Shown: piece after piece, positions 1 through 5,586 of the stretch | Numbering within the stretch: the stretch's first letter is position 1 | Layout: each line of letters starts with the position of its first letter | DNA from: UBA9715 sp003452695 | Lineage (GTDB): Bacteria; Actinomycetota; Coriobacteriia; Coriobacteriales; Eggerthellaceae | Direction: 5' to 3' | DNA length: 10,926 bases | Assembly (NCBI GenBank): GCA_946625225.1 | Contig: CAMOTA010000091.1 | Span: 1-10,926, forward strand | Translations under genes and position numbers: made by a program | Notes under the pieces: model-generated | Told to the model about the DNA's origin: nothing | Databases searched by the model: none | What the model saw: the letters and a program-made list of their open reading frames with translations, nothing else

Positions 1-263
1 CGATCGACGTCGAGATCAACCCCACGAGCCGCATCTGGCATGCCGGCGAGACCATTCGCGTGCATGTTGCTGGGCGCTATATCCGCGAGCCGCATTGGAT
101 CGAACCGCTCGTCTGGGAGACCGACAACAAGGGCGAGCACGTATTCCACACGGGCGGGCGCTACGAGTCGTACCTGCAGATTCCGGTCATCCCGCCGAAA
201 TACGACGACGACACGGTGTTCGTTGTGGACGAGACCGCTCATCCAACCCACCCTATCTTCTAA
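1..263 (+). CDS. CocE/NonD-type hydrolase, C-terminal end (partial)
   Basis: Only the last 86 residues are in the window; the gene enters from the left edge and ends at TAA 261-263. The visible part resembles the C-terminal beta-sandwich domain of X-Pro dipeptidyl-peptidase/CocE-type (S15-like) serine hydrolases. It begins with a strand-rich segment, VEINPTSRIWHAGETIRVHV, which matches the family's usual pattern of an Ile/Val-rich strand, a Pro-Thr-Ser-Arg turn and then a 'G..IRV' strand. A tail with paired Tyr and Pro residues follows (YLQIPVIPPKY). The catalytic Ser-Asp-His domain lies outside the window, so substrate and activity cannot be judged; the family cleaves esters or N-terminal dipeptides. 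A hairpin terminator follows 33 bases after the stop and separates it from the TetR gene. The family call rests on this C-terminal domain alone. Confidence 0.65.
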   Translation, partial: IDVEINPTSRIWHAGETIRVHVAGRYIREPHWIEPLVWETDNKGEHVFHTGGRYESYLQIPVIPPKYDDDTVFVVDETAHPTHPIF

Positions 264-295
264 AAAGTGGCTGCAAGGTTTTCCAACACCACGTG

Positions 296-325
296 AGCAG
301 GGCCTGTTGATTCGGGCCCTGCTTT
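296..325 (+). terminator. intrinsic terminator after the hydrolase
   Basis: A perfect 9-bp stem, AGCAGGGCC (296-304) with GGCCCTGCT (315-323), closes a 10-base loop and is followed by TT. The T-run is short, but its place just after a stop codon and before the next gene's ribosome binding site supports a terminator. Confidence 0.7.
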
Positions 326-343
326 AAGACCGAGGGAGCGCTC

Positions 344-970
344 ATGGAATACGTAGACGCCTTCAACGAGCAGGAACGGCTGATTATCGGAGGGCTCATC
401 GACCTAATAGTCGAAACGCCCTACGAGAAGATCACTGTGAAGGAAATCGCCGCCCGTTGCTCGATAGCACGCACCGCGTTTTACCGTTCGTTCCAAGACA
501 CTTACGACTTGTTGGAGCGTATCGAGCGCTTTCTCCTCGACGAGCTTGTGCTCTATCGGCCTCACATGTCAACCGACAACGCACTTGCAAGCAATGCTCC
601 CACTGGTGACCCCTATGGCGGGATCAGACATTGGTTCGAGACGGGCACGCGCTTGAGGTTTTTGCTGAAGGGCGTCATGGGCGAGAACGGCGACCTGTAC
701 TTCAAAGAGCGACTGATAAAGCGCTTGAAAGACGAGCTGAACCAGATGATGGACGACGAGCTCGTGCCCAACGACGCACCACGCCCCTATTACGTCGCCG
801 CCATCGCGGCGGCATACATCGGCCTTTTGAACCACATCGCGGTTTCAGAGGACGATGTCCTCCCAATGGATGCGGTGGTCGAGATTGCCAACTCCATGCG
901 CGTCGCATATTTCAAATCGGGAAGCAATCCCCCTCCGATTACCGACAAACGACTCTTCGGCCGCGAATAA
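344..970 (+). CDS. TetR/AcrR-family transcriptional regulator
   Basis: A 208-residue protein of normal length for a TetR-family repressor. Residues about 10-60 form the three-helix DNA-binding domain: a first helix (ERLIIGGLIDLI), then ITVKEIAARCSIARTAFYRSF at about 30-50, which fits the TetR helix-turn-helix with the usual 'T...IA..' helix and the 'FY..F' end of the recognition helix. The rest is an alpha-helical ligand/dimer domain without a recognisable subfamily signature. The ATG at 344 is chosen because GAGGGAG (332-338) lies five bases upstream. It is likely a local repressor; its target is not visible. Upstream lies a hydrolase separated by a terminator, and downstream there is no intact gene for 800 bases, so a regulated partner may have been lost. 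No clear promoter or operator palindrome is seen in the 80 bases before it. Confidence 0.85.
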   Translation: MEYVDAFNEQERLIIGGLIDLIVETPYEKITVKEIAARCSIARTAFYRSFQDTYDLLERIERFLLDELVLYRPHMSTDNALASNAPTGDPYGGIRHWFETGTRLRFLLKGVMGENGDLYFKERLIKRLKDELNQMMDDELVPNDAPRPYYVAAIAAAYIGLLNHIAVSEDDVLPMDAVVEIANSMRVAYFKSGSNPPPITDKRLFGRE

Positions 971-984
971 TCGCCGTAACCCCG

Positions 985-1312
985 ACTTCACGCCCAAGGG
1001 CGACGAGGAGCTCATGGAGTATCTCCGGCCCATCGTGCGCGAATATGGTCCGCGCAACATGCCATTCGCCATCGGCTTATCGAGGAACTGACCATCGGCG
1101 AAGCGTGGAACGTTTATCGGCGAACCGCAGAATCGCCATCGGTCATGCGCGTCGTAAGCATCAGCGTCAGGCAGGTGCCAGGAAACGGGCGTTTTCAGGG
1201 TGATGTCGGCACCATTCCCCCCGAATTCCCCCACAATCGAAATCGGACGACGTTCTCACGCCGTCCGATTTCGATTGTTTTCCCTGATTGTTGCGTTGTG
1301 CTTGTCATGTAG
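985..1312 (+). pseudogene. possible gene remnant, unrecognised
   Basis: After the TetR stop, two plus-strand frames read like protein in succession. Bases about 984-1076 give a segment containing NPDFTPKGDEELMEYLRPIV and REYGPRNMPFAIG. A one-base shift near 1076 gives LIEELTIGEAWNVYRRTAES, continuing open to TAG 1310-1312. The first frame stops at TGA 1089-1091. Neither part has a start codon with a ribosome binding site. The composition (acidic, helix-like, few Arg/Pro runs) resembles real coding more than the surrounding sequence does. I do not recognise a family. It may be the decayed tail of a deleted gene, or chance. The last part of the open frame includes a terminator hairpin and is probably not coding. 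Confidence 0.25.
1233..1281 (+). terminator. strong intrinsic terminator
   Basis: A perfect 17-bp stem, ACAATCGAAATCGGACG (1233-1249) with its exact complement at 1262-1278, has a 12-base loop. It runs directly into TTTT (1278-1281) on the plus strand. It would end transcripts coming from the TetR gene and any remnant after it. The opposite strand shows no T-run, so it looks one-directional. Confidence 0.85.
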
Positions 1313-1766
1313 CCCATGTACCGCCCTCTGTGTTCCCTACCCGAAGGGCAAGCAAATTAAAGTATATCACCGCATGTGAGGCCAGGACCGTGCTCTAGGC
1401 CTTCCAGTCATGGTTTCCGCCAGATACCACGCTACGCCCTTTCCCCTAGCTCGGGTGTACAGCACATGGGACAGCCCGAAACGTTTTGTCCCAGTGACCA
1501 CCGAGGCTCGCCAGCCCCATGCCTTCCTTGAGCAGCGCACTGTCGCACGGAACCCGCGCACGCGCGCAAGGGCCGCGATGTTTCCCCATTTCTTTTCGGT
1601 GGGACAGATCGTCCCACTCCCTCCGAAAACAAACCGCTGCGCTTGGAAAAACACCGCCGGGAGGGGCCTTTCCCAAGGCCGGCTTCGCATTTTCCCCTTG
1701 CACCCGGGCGGGACCCGCGCGCCGTCGCAGCCACAAGGCAGGCCAAAGGGGCCGGCCGAGATTCTA
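1313..1766. other. non-coding leader region with repeated TGGGACA palindromes
   Basis: No convincing gene is seen on either strand; open frames here are rich in Arg, Pro and Ala with no family signal. Two inverted repeats share the arm TGGGACA. The first is 1467-1473 with TGTCCCA at 1487-1493. The second is GTGGGAC 1599-1605 with GTCCCAC 1611-1617, and its arm also reads TGGGACA at 1600-1606. The second sits inside a larger fold in which TTTTCGG (1593-1599) pairs with CCGAAAA (1623-1629), with six unpaired bases on the right side. A further small hairpin, GGCCTT-TCCC-AAGGCC, lies at 1675-1690. The region precedes the strong ribosome binding site of the next gene, so it may be a structured leader or an operator region of the former mobile element. 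Confidence 0.45.
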
Positions 1767-1776
1767 GGAGGTCACC

Positions 1777-2031
1777 ATGAAAGACAACAACCTTATCGAT
1801 CGTGCCGTCAGCGCATCCGCCCGCTACTGCGAGCTCAAGGGCTACGAGGTCCTGGAGCAGAACTGGAGCCCGGAAGGCTCCGAGGAGTCGGTGCCGCTCA
1901 TCGCATACGACGGCGACGTCCTCTGCGTGGGCTACAACCCCGAGACGGGCGAGGAGGATGACCATGTATTTCGAGAAATGCCAGGATCTGAACGAGCTGA
2001 AAGCCGCCTACAAGAAGCTCGCATTGGATAA
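1777..2031 (+). CDS. UPF0102 (YraN)-like small protein, probably truncated
   Basis: An 84-residue frame with a near-ideal ribosome binding site, AGGAGGT (1766-1772). Residues about 9-53 match the start of UPF0102/YraN-type proteins, which have a nuclease-like fold: RYCELKGYEVLEQNW corresponds to the 'Ala-rich helix, GY.IL..NW' part, and PLIAYDGDVLCVGYN to 'DLIA.DG..L.FVEVK'. The residues that form the metal site in the family (Asp of 'GEIDLI', Glu and Lys of 'EVK') are Pro, Gly and Asn here, so nuclease activity is unlikely. From residue about 63 on, the frame overlaps the downstream J-domain gene and reads as an out-of-frame shadow. The natural C-terminal part therefore seems lost by deletion. 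Such a small gene ahead of a J-domain gene is typical of mobile elements. The fold call is tentative. Confidence 0.5.
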   Translation: MKDNNLIDRAVSASARYCELKGYEVLEQNWSPEGSEESVPLIAYDGDVLCVGYNPETGEEDDHVFREMPGSERAESRLQEARIG

Positions 2032-2659
2032 ACATCCCGACATGGGCGGCGACGTGCGCGTGATGCAGGAGATCAATGCCGAGTACGACCGCATGTTCCT
2101 GTTGCTGAAGGCAAAGCAGAACACGATGGCGAACGATGACCCGACGGGGCGCACGCGCCGGACGACCGAAGCCCCGGAGGATTTCCGCGCCGTGGTCGAC
2201 ACCCTGCTTAAGCTCGCCGGAATCGAGGTGGAGCTCTGCGGCGCCTAGCTGTGGATTAGCGGCGACACGTACGTGCATCGCGAAGCGCTGAAAGCCTGCG
2301 GGTGTCTCTTGAGCGGGAGCAAGCAGCGCTGGTACTGGCGTCATGCCGAGGATGATTGTACGTGGAGCCGTGGCAGGACCAGCATGGGAGAGATACGGAC
2401 CAAGTACGGCAGCGAGTGGCTAGAACGCCGAAGGGAAGACGAGCCCGAGCTTCGCAAGCCCGCTTCGCGGTCTTGCTCCGCTGGCCCGGGTTCAGCCACG
2501 GGAGGGAGGGCTTGCGTGGCCTGTTGGAAGCGTTGTCGGCTTCGCGCCATGCGCCCCAGGCGCCGTGCCATCCCTGCGCGGGCTCCATACGTGGGCGGCG
2601 GCCTTTGCGATGCTATGTTATATCGGGCAGAAGCGTGCGGTAGCACCGATGGCTGGTAA
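1964..2659 (+). pseudogene. mobile-element J-domain protein interrupted by an in-frame TAG
   Basis: The ATG at 1964 follows GAGGAGG (1951-1957) with six bases spacing; another in-frame ATG at 1958 is too close to that site. The first 94 residues contain a short J-domain: LKAAYKKLALDKHPDMGGD, with the HPD motif that stimulates Hsp70 ATPase at residues 24-26, and then INAEYDRMF. A linker follows, then VVDTLLKLAGIEVELCGA and a TAG stop at 2246-2248. In the same frame the protein continues as LWISGDTYVHREALKACG..., RWYWRHAEDD and TSMGEIRTKYGS (to about 2413). That is the normal C-terminal half of J-domain proteins in integrative conjugative elements, where the position of the stop is normally Trp (TGG to TAG). 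The frame remains open to TAA 2657-2659, but residues after about 2413 have no family character. An N-terminal product of 94 residues with an intact J-domain could still be made. Confidence 0.75.
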
Positions 2660-2818
2660 GGAAGCAAGCAGAACCATAATGAGCCCCGCCTGCATCGAGT
2701 AATCGCGTGAGCTCATACACTCAGCCTGGCTTACGCGAAACGTCACGAGATTCTACCGCCAAACGCGAGGCGCTGATGTACAATCGCGTGAAACGCTTCC
2801 GCAGGCGGGATAATCAGC
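2660..2818. other. intergenic gap before the DUF3800-like gene
   Basis: No gene is seen. TACAAT at 2778-2783 is a possible -10 box for the following gene, without a good -35 box. The upstream in-frame stop TGA at 2789-2791 limits the start of the next gene. Confidence 0.3.
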
Positions 2819-3415
2819 TTGACCGATTACGGCTTGAACATAACCGTAGCTTACGGCGACGAGAGCGTGCGCATGGTGGGCGATCCGCCGTTCTACATGC
2901 TCGGCGCAACGGTTTTCGGCAGCGATTGCGAACACGCCTTGGACACCCTTGCCGGGCTCAAGCCGCCATCCGCGGCCAAGTTGCACTGGAGAGACATGGG
3001 GCACAGACTCCAACGCAGATCGCTCGAAATCATCTCCGAGCTCGACTGCGCGACCACCGTGGCGATTGCCCGTCCCCTCGACGGGAGGCGGCAGGAAAGG
3101 GCTCGCAGGAAATGCCTTGAGAAGCTCGTACTCGCCTTGGAAGAAGCCGGCGTGGAATCGCTTGTCCTCGAAACCCGAGACGAGCACCTCGACCAGCGAG
3201 ACATCGAATTCGTGAAGGCCACAAAGGCCTCCATGCGCATCGGATCGATTTCTGTCGTGCATGCAGATGCCGCCTCATCCCGACAGCTCTGGATTCCCGA
3301 CCAGATTATCGGCGCCTTAGGCGATACACTGACCCATGTCGGGAATTGGGAGAAGTGGCAAACCGAATGGGCGAAAGCCGAACTCGGCGTCGAAACGATC
3401 GAGGTCGGCTTATAA
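2819..3415 (+). CDS. DUF3800-like protein (RNase H-like fold family)
   Basis: A 198-residue protein starting at TTG 2819. An in-frame stop at 2789-2791 leaves no earlier ATG or GTG, and GGCGGGA (2804-2810) is a plausible ribosome binding site. The N-terminus, ITVAYGDESVRMVGDPPFYM, followed by LGATVF, has the acidic 'DES' (residues 14-16) and hydrophobic strand typical of DUF3800 proteins. KLHWRD (54-59), RRQERARRKCLE (90-101) and LWIPDQIIGALGD (about 157-169) are further blocks that I recall from uncharacterised actinobacterial homologues. The acidic residues could form an RNase H-type metal site, but no activity is established for this branch. It lies between the decayed J-domain gene and the tRNA-Ala insertion remnants, so it is probably cargo of a mobile element. 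The length is complete and no frameshift is seen. Confidence 0.65.
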   Translation: MTDYGLNITVAYGDESVRMVGDPPFYMLGATVFGSDCEHALDTLAGLKPPSAAKLHWRDMGHRLQRRSLEIISELDCATTVAIARPLDGRRQERARRKCLEKLVLALEEAGVESLVLETRDEHLDQRDIEFVKATKASMRIGSISVVHADAASSRQLWIPDQIIGALGDTLTHVGNWEKWQTEWAKAELGVETIEVGL

Positions 3416-3441
3416 AGGACGATTTAGGCGAAGAAACCGCA

Positions 3442-3479
3442 GGAGCCGGCTCCCATGATAACACGGGCACTCCGGCTCC
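3442..3479. terminator. hairpin after the DUF3800-like gene
   Basis: GGAGCCGG (3442-3449) pairs with CCGGCTCC (3472-3479) over a 22-base loop; the left arm is also half of a 12-base palindrome, GGAGCCGGCTCC (3442-3453). No T-run follows on the plus strand. On the minus strand the stem is followed by TGCGGTTTCTT, so termination in that direction is also possible. Confidence 0.4.
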
Positions 3480-3697
3480 CACTTCCTATCCCCCCCCGCA
3501 GGAGGGCGGCTTTCGATTCGAATCATAGCACATCGCCGATGCGCTGACCGTGACGTTTCGGTGAAAGCCTGCGGTCCTCGCCTCCCATCTCGATTCTAAC
3601 GGTCATCTCCGTTAGGCGAGAGACGACCTAACCAAAAACCCCTAAACAAGAACGGATATCCCGCAACATGTCCCGCAGGCCTTCTGGAAGAAACAAA
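3480..3697. other. intergenic stretch with overlapping inverted repeats
   Basis: No gene is seen. GATTCGAATC at 3515-3524 is a perfect palindrome. CTAACGG (3596-3602) pairs with CCGTTAG (3609-3615), and GTTAGG (3611-3616) can instead pair with CCTAAC (3627-3632), so the two hairpins exclude each other. These could be recombinase arm sites or a regulatory switch; nothing in the sequence decides between them. Confidence 0.3.
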
Positions 3698-3734
3698 GCA
3701 GGTCAACCAAATTCAATGGTTGAACTGCGCTTTT
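3698..3734 (-). terminator. hairpin beside the 21-bp tRNA-Ala fragment
   Basis: GCAG plus TCAACCA (3698-3709) pairs with TGGTTGA plus CTGC (3717-3728), with a single G-A mismatch and a 7-base loop. Read on the minus strand it lies 10 bases after the tRNA 3' fragment, the same arrangement as at the intact tRNA-Ala. On the plus strand it ends in GCTTTT, so it could stop transcription from either side. Confidence 0.55.
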
Positions 3735-3737
3735 AGG

Positions 3738-3758
3738 TGGTGGAGCATAGGGGGATCG
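3738..3758 (-). repeat. 21-bp tRNA-Ala 3'-end fragment (old attachment site)
   Basis: These 21 bases are identical to the 3' end of the intact tRNA-Ala gene (5587-5607): the CCA end, the discriminator, the 3' acceptor strand, one arm of the T-stem and part of the T-loop. Identity stops inside the T-loop. Weaker similarity continues beyond the CCA end (CTGCG-TTTTA at 3725-3735 and 5574-5585). This is what a tyrosine recombinase leaves after integrating into a tRNA gene. Confidence 0.65.
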
Positions 3759-3881
3759 GGCGTATGCCCTTCGGGCATACGCGGCCCTGCGCTCGGCTAT
3801 CGCCGTGCTCGGGCTTCGACAGCCCACTGGGCTGTCGAGCTCTCGCGGGGTTCGATCCCGTGCGAGGGTTGCCGAACAAGA
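3759..3881. repeat. cluster of perfect hairpins between two tRNA-Ala fragments
   Basis: Three hairpins lie in 110 bases. GCGTATGCCC (3760-3769) pairs with GGGCATACGC (3773-3782) over loop TTC. TCGACAGCCC (3816-3825) pairs with GGGCTGTCGA (3829-3838) over loop ACT. A third, around 3842-3865, has GGG-GTTCGAT-CCC at its centre flanked by TCGC and GCGA and resembles a tRNA T-arm. No open frame looks coding. The perfect stems suggest a dispersed repeat element or a structured RNA; I do not recognise it. Confidence 0.45.
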
Positions 3882-3905
3882 AAGCCGCCCATTGCTGGAC
3901 GGCTT
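3882..3905 (-). terminator. hairpin beside the 45-bp tRNA-Ala fragment
   Basis: AAGCCG plus CC (3882-3890, with an unpaired C) pairs with GG plus CGGCTT (3897-3905, with an unpaired A) over a 6-base loop. On the minus strand it follows the tRNA 3' fragment by 8 bases and is followed by TCTTGTT, so it is a plausible former tRNA terminator. Confidence 0.45.
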
Positions 3906-3913
3906 GCGATTCG

Positions 3914-3958
3914 TGGTGGAGCATAGGGGAATCGAACCCCTGACCTCAGGCTTGCAAA
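3914..3958 (-). repeat. 45-bp tRNA-Ala 3'-half copy (attachment-site remnant)
   Basis: This direct repeat matches 5587-5631 of the intact tRNA-Ala gene at 44 of 45 positions (A at 3930 where the gene has G at 5603). It runs from the CCA end through the T-arm and variable region into the anticodon loop, then diverges completely (ATTCTG against AGCCCG). The mismatch weakens the T-stem, so the copy is not under selection as a tRNA. With the intact gene it flanks a unit of about 1.7 kb. The pattern fits attL/attR of an integrative element that used the anticodon loop as crossover region. Confidence 0.8.
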
Positions 3959-4193
3959 TTCTGTTTGTTGCACATATGAACTAGGATTTCATTTTGATAT
4001 TAGCAGATAAACGCCCTGATAGCTAGCATCACATGGGTTGTATTCCGTTGAAATATAGTCACTTTTCTTAGCCATTTTACGTATCGCAGATGCGCGATGC
4101 AGCAGGCGCCCCGGCGAGAACGCGAACATAATAGGCTCGCCAGCCATTCAACCCGTAGCCCGATCACGGTTGAGAGCAGTTACGACGACCGCG
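3959..4193. other. AT-rich gap after the ATPase gene
   Basis: No gene is seen. Bases 3959-4080 are clearly richer in A+T than the rest of the window. GGCGAG (4113-4118) can pair with CTCGCC (4136-4141), a weak hairpin that lies 3' of the ATPase gene on the minus strand and may help end its transcript. Confidence 0.3.
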
Positions 4194-5405
4194 CTACGCC
4201 TTGTCCAAACTCTCGGGGTCGAGCAGAAAATCGAACACATTGAGCTTGCGATAACCGTTTTCGAGCATGGTGAACGGGTCGTCATCCATGGTGATGACGA
4301 TCTTCTTGTAACCGTCGTCGAGGCCCGCAAACGACGCGAGCTCGGTCGCGCGCTTGCCCTCGTCGGCGATGCTGTACGCCACCTGGATGTAATACGTCTC
4401 ACGATCCCCAACAGCGACGAAATCGATTTCCTTCTCGCGGTTCTTGCCGATGTCGACGGCTAACCCCCTGCGCACGAGCTCGAGGTAGACAATGTTCTCG
4501 AGGGCGTGCGTAACCTCCACCTGTCGGTAGTTCATGTGCGCGTTGCGCAATCCCAAGTCTGCGATGTAGTACTTGTTGAGCGTTTTCAGATAGGCCTTCC
4601 CCTTGACGTCGTAGCGAAGGACCTTGTCGAAGAGGAACGCCTCGGTCAAGTACGACAAGTACTGCCCGACCGTATCTGCAGTGATGCTGGAGAAGCCGCT
4701 GCCCCGCAGCGCCTTCGCAATGCTGTTGGCGCTCACGATAGAGCCGATGTTCGAGCAGAGGAAGTCGTATACCGCCTCGAATGCGGCAATGTTGCGGACG
4801 TTGTGCCGCTCGACGATATCGCGGGTAGCAACGGTGCCCTCGAGCATCTTCAGGTAGCCAGTTTTGCCCTCCCGCGTATCGTAACTCGTCACGTAGGGCA
4901 TCCCGCCGTAGAGCATGTAGTCGTTGTAGTCCTGGCGGACGCCGCCTTGTGCCCAGCTGTGGTACTCGGCAAAGGAGAGCGGCCAGACGCGGATCTCGAC
5001 GTTGCGCCCCCGGAAGGCCGATTCTATCTCCGACGAGAGCATCGTCGAGTTCGACCCGGTCACGTATACGTCGCATCCCTTCTTGTTCAGGCTGTTCACG
5101 ACATCGACGAAACCCTCGGCAAGTTGTACCTCGTCTATCATCACGTAATACGGCCCGTCGCGACCGATGCGCTCGCAAACGTGCTCGTATAACGCGTCGG
5201 CGTCGCGCAGGCTCTCGTTGTCCTTCAGCTCGAGATCGACCTTGACAATCCTGTCGCTCTCAATTCCCTGCTCTTCGAGCCAGCCGGCGAACAGGTCCAT
5301 GAGCAGCACCGACTTGCCGCAGCGCCTAATTCCGGTGATGACCTTCACAAGGTCTTTGTCCTTTTGCGCAATGAGCTTGCCAAGATACACGGGCCGGGGG
5401 ATCAT
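4194..5405 (-). CDS. AAA_14/DUF4143 ATP-binding protein
   Basis: A complete 403-residue protein, normal length for this family (COG1373-type ATPases). Walker A is GIRRCGKS (residues 25-32), Walker B is YVMIDEVQ (87-94), and VYVTGSNSTMLSSE (113-126) is the sensor-like strand followed by EIRVWPLSFAEY, a family hallmark. The C-terminal half is DUF4143 with a nuclease-like fold. EKEIDFV (about 324-330) keeps the acidic motif, but the later 'ExK' is QVA (341-343), so cleavage is unlikely, as in many relatives. The family's function is not established; members are common on islands and variable between strains. The ATG at 5405 follows AAAGG by nine bases on the minus strand. The gene has its own promoter and an inverted repeat in the leader, and sits alone between the two tRNA-Ala repeats. 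Confidence 0.9.
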   Translation of the reverse strand: MIPRPVYLGKLIAQKDKDLVKVITGIRRCGKSVLLMDLFAGWLEEQGIESDRIVKVDLELKDNESLRDADALYEHVCERIGRDGPYYVMIDEVQLAEGFVDVVNSLNKKGCDVYVTGSNSTMLSSEIESAFRGRNVEIRVWPLSFAEYHSWAQGGVRQDYNDYMLYGGMPYVTSYDTREGKTGYLKMLEGTVATRDIVERHNVRNIAAFEAVYDFLCSNIGSIVSANSIAKALRGSGFSSITADTVGQYLSYLTEAFLFDKVLRYDVKGKAYLKTLNKYYIADLGLRNAHMNYRQVEVTHALENIVYLELVRRGLAVDIGKNREKEIDFVAVGDRETYYIQVAYSIADEGKRATELASFAGLDDGYKKIVITMDDDPFTMLENGYRKLNVFDFLLDPESLDKA

Positions 5406-5419
5406 CGCGATGCCTTTCT

Positions 5420-5456
5420 ATTCGAAAAACTTTCAGATTCATAAACTTTTTCGAAT
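5420..5456. promoter_or_regulatory. inverted repeat in the ATPase leader
   Basis: ATTCGAAAAA (5420-5429) is exactly complementary to TTTTTCGAAT (5447-5456); after one mismatch the pairing continues with TTT (5431-5433) and AAA (5443-5445). It lies between the -10 box and the ATG of the minus-strand ATPase gene, at the expected transcription start. It could be an operator for a dimeric repressor or a hairpin at the 5' end of the mRNA. In both cases it would control this gene. Confidence 0.6.
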
Positions 5457-5459
5457 AAA

Positions 5460-5489
5460 ATTGTAACGCGACGGACAAGGGCAATACAA
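5460..5489 (-). promoter_or_regulatory. promoter of the ATPase gene
   Basis: On the minus strand, TTGTAT (5489-5484) and TACAAT (5465-5460) are spaced by 18 bases, a fair match to the main sigma factor consensus. Transcription would start near 5453, inside the inverted repeat, about 48 bases before the start codon. Confidence 0.55.
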
Positions 5490-5548
5490 GCGACTTCGTT
5501 TTGCCACCCATTGGCCTTTTTTACAGGTATTTCGTCCGAATAAACGAA

Positions 5549-5584
5549 GCAGGTCAGACATTTAAGCGTCTGACCTGCGGTTTT
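5549..5584 (-). terminator. terminator of tRNA-Ala
   Basis: A perfect 11-bp stem, GCAGGTCAGAC (5549-5559) with GTCTGACCTGC (5568-5578), has an 8-base loop. Read on the minus strand it follows the tRNA by 8 bases and is followed by TTCGTTTATT. On the plus strand it ends in GGTTTT, so it may work in both directions. Confidence 0.75.
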
Positions 5585-5586
5585 AA

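Noticed and set aside
1367..1965. Several overlapping frames on both strands in the leader region.
   Set aside because: They are Arg/Pro/Ala-rich by base composition, lack ribosome binding sites, and coincide with palindromic DNA.
2246..2248. TAG in the J-domain gene read as pyrrolysine or by programmed readthrough.
   Set aside because: No pyl genes or readthrough signal is seen, and one base change from the expected Trp codon explains it more simply.
3842..3866. A complete tRNA on the plus strand around the T-arm-like hairpin.
   Set aside because: No acceptor, D or anticodon arms fit, and no CCA end follows.
4506..5192. A 228-residue plus-strand frame inside the ATPase gene.
   Set aside because: It lies opposite the Walker and DUF4143 coding sequence and has no motif of its own.
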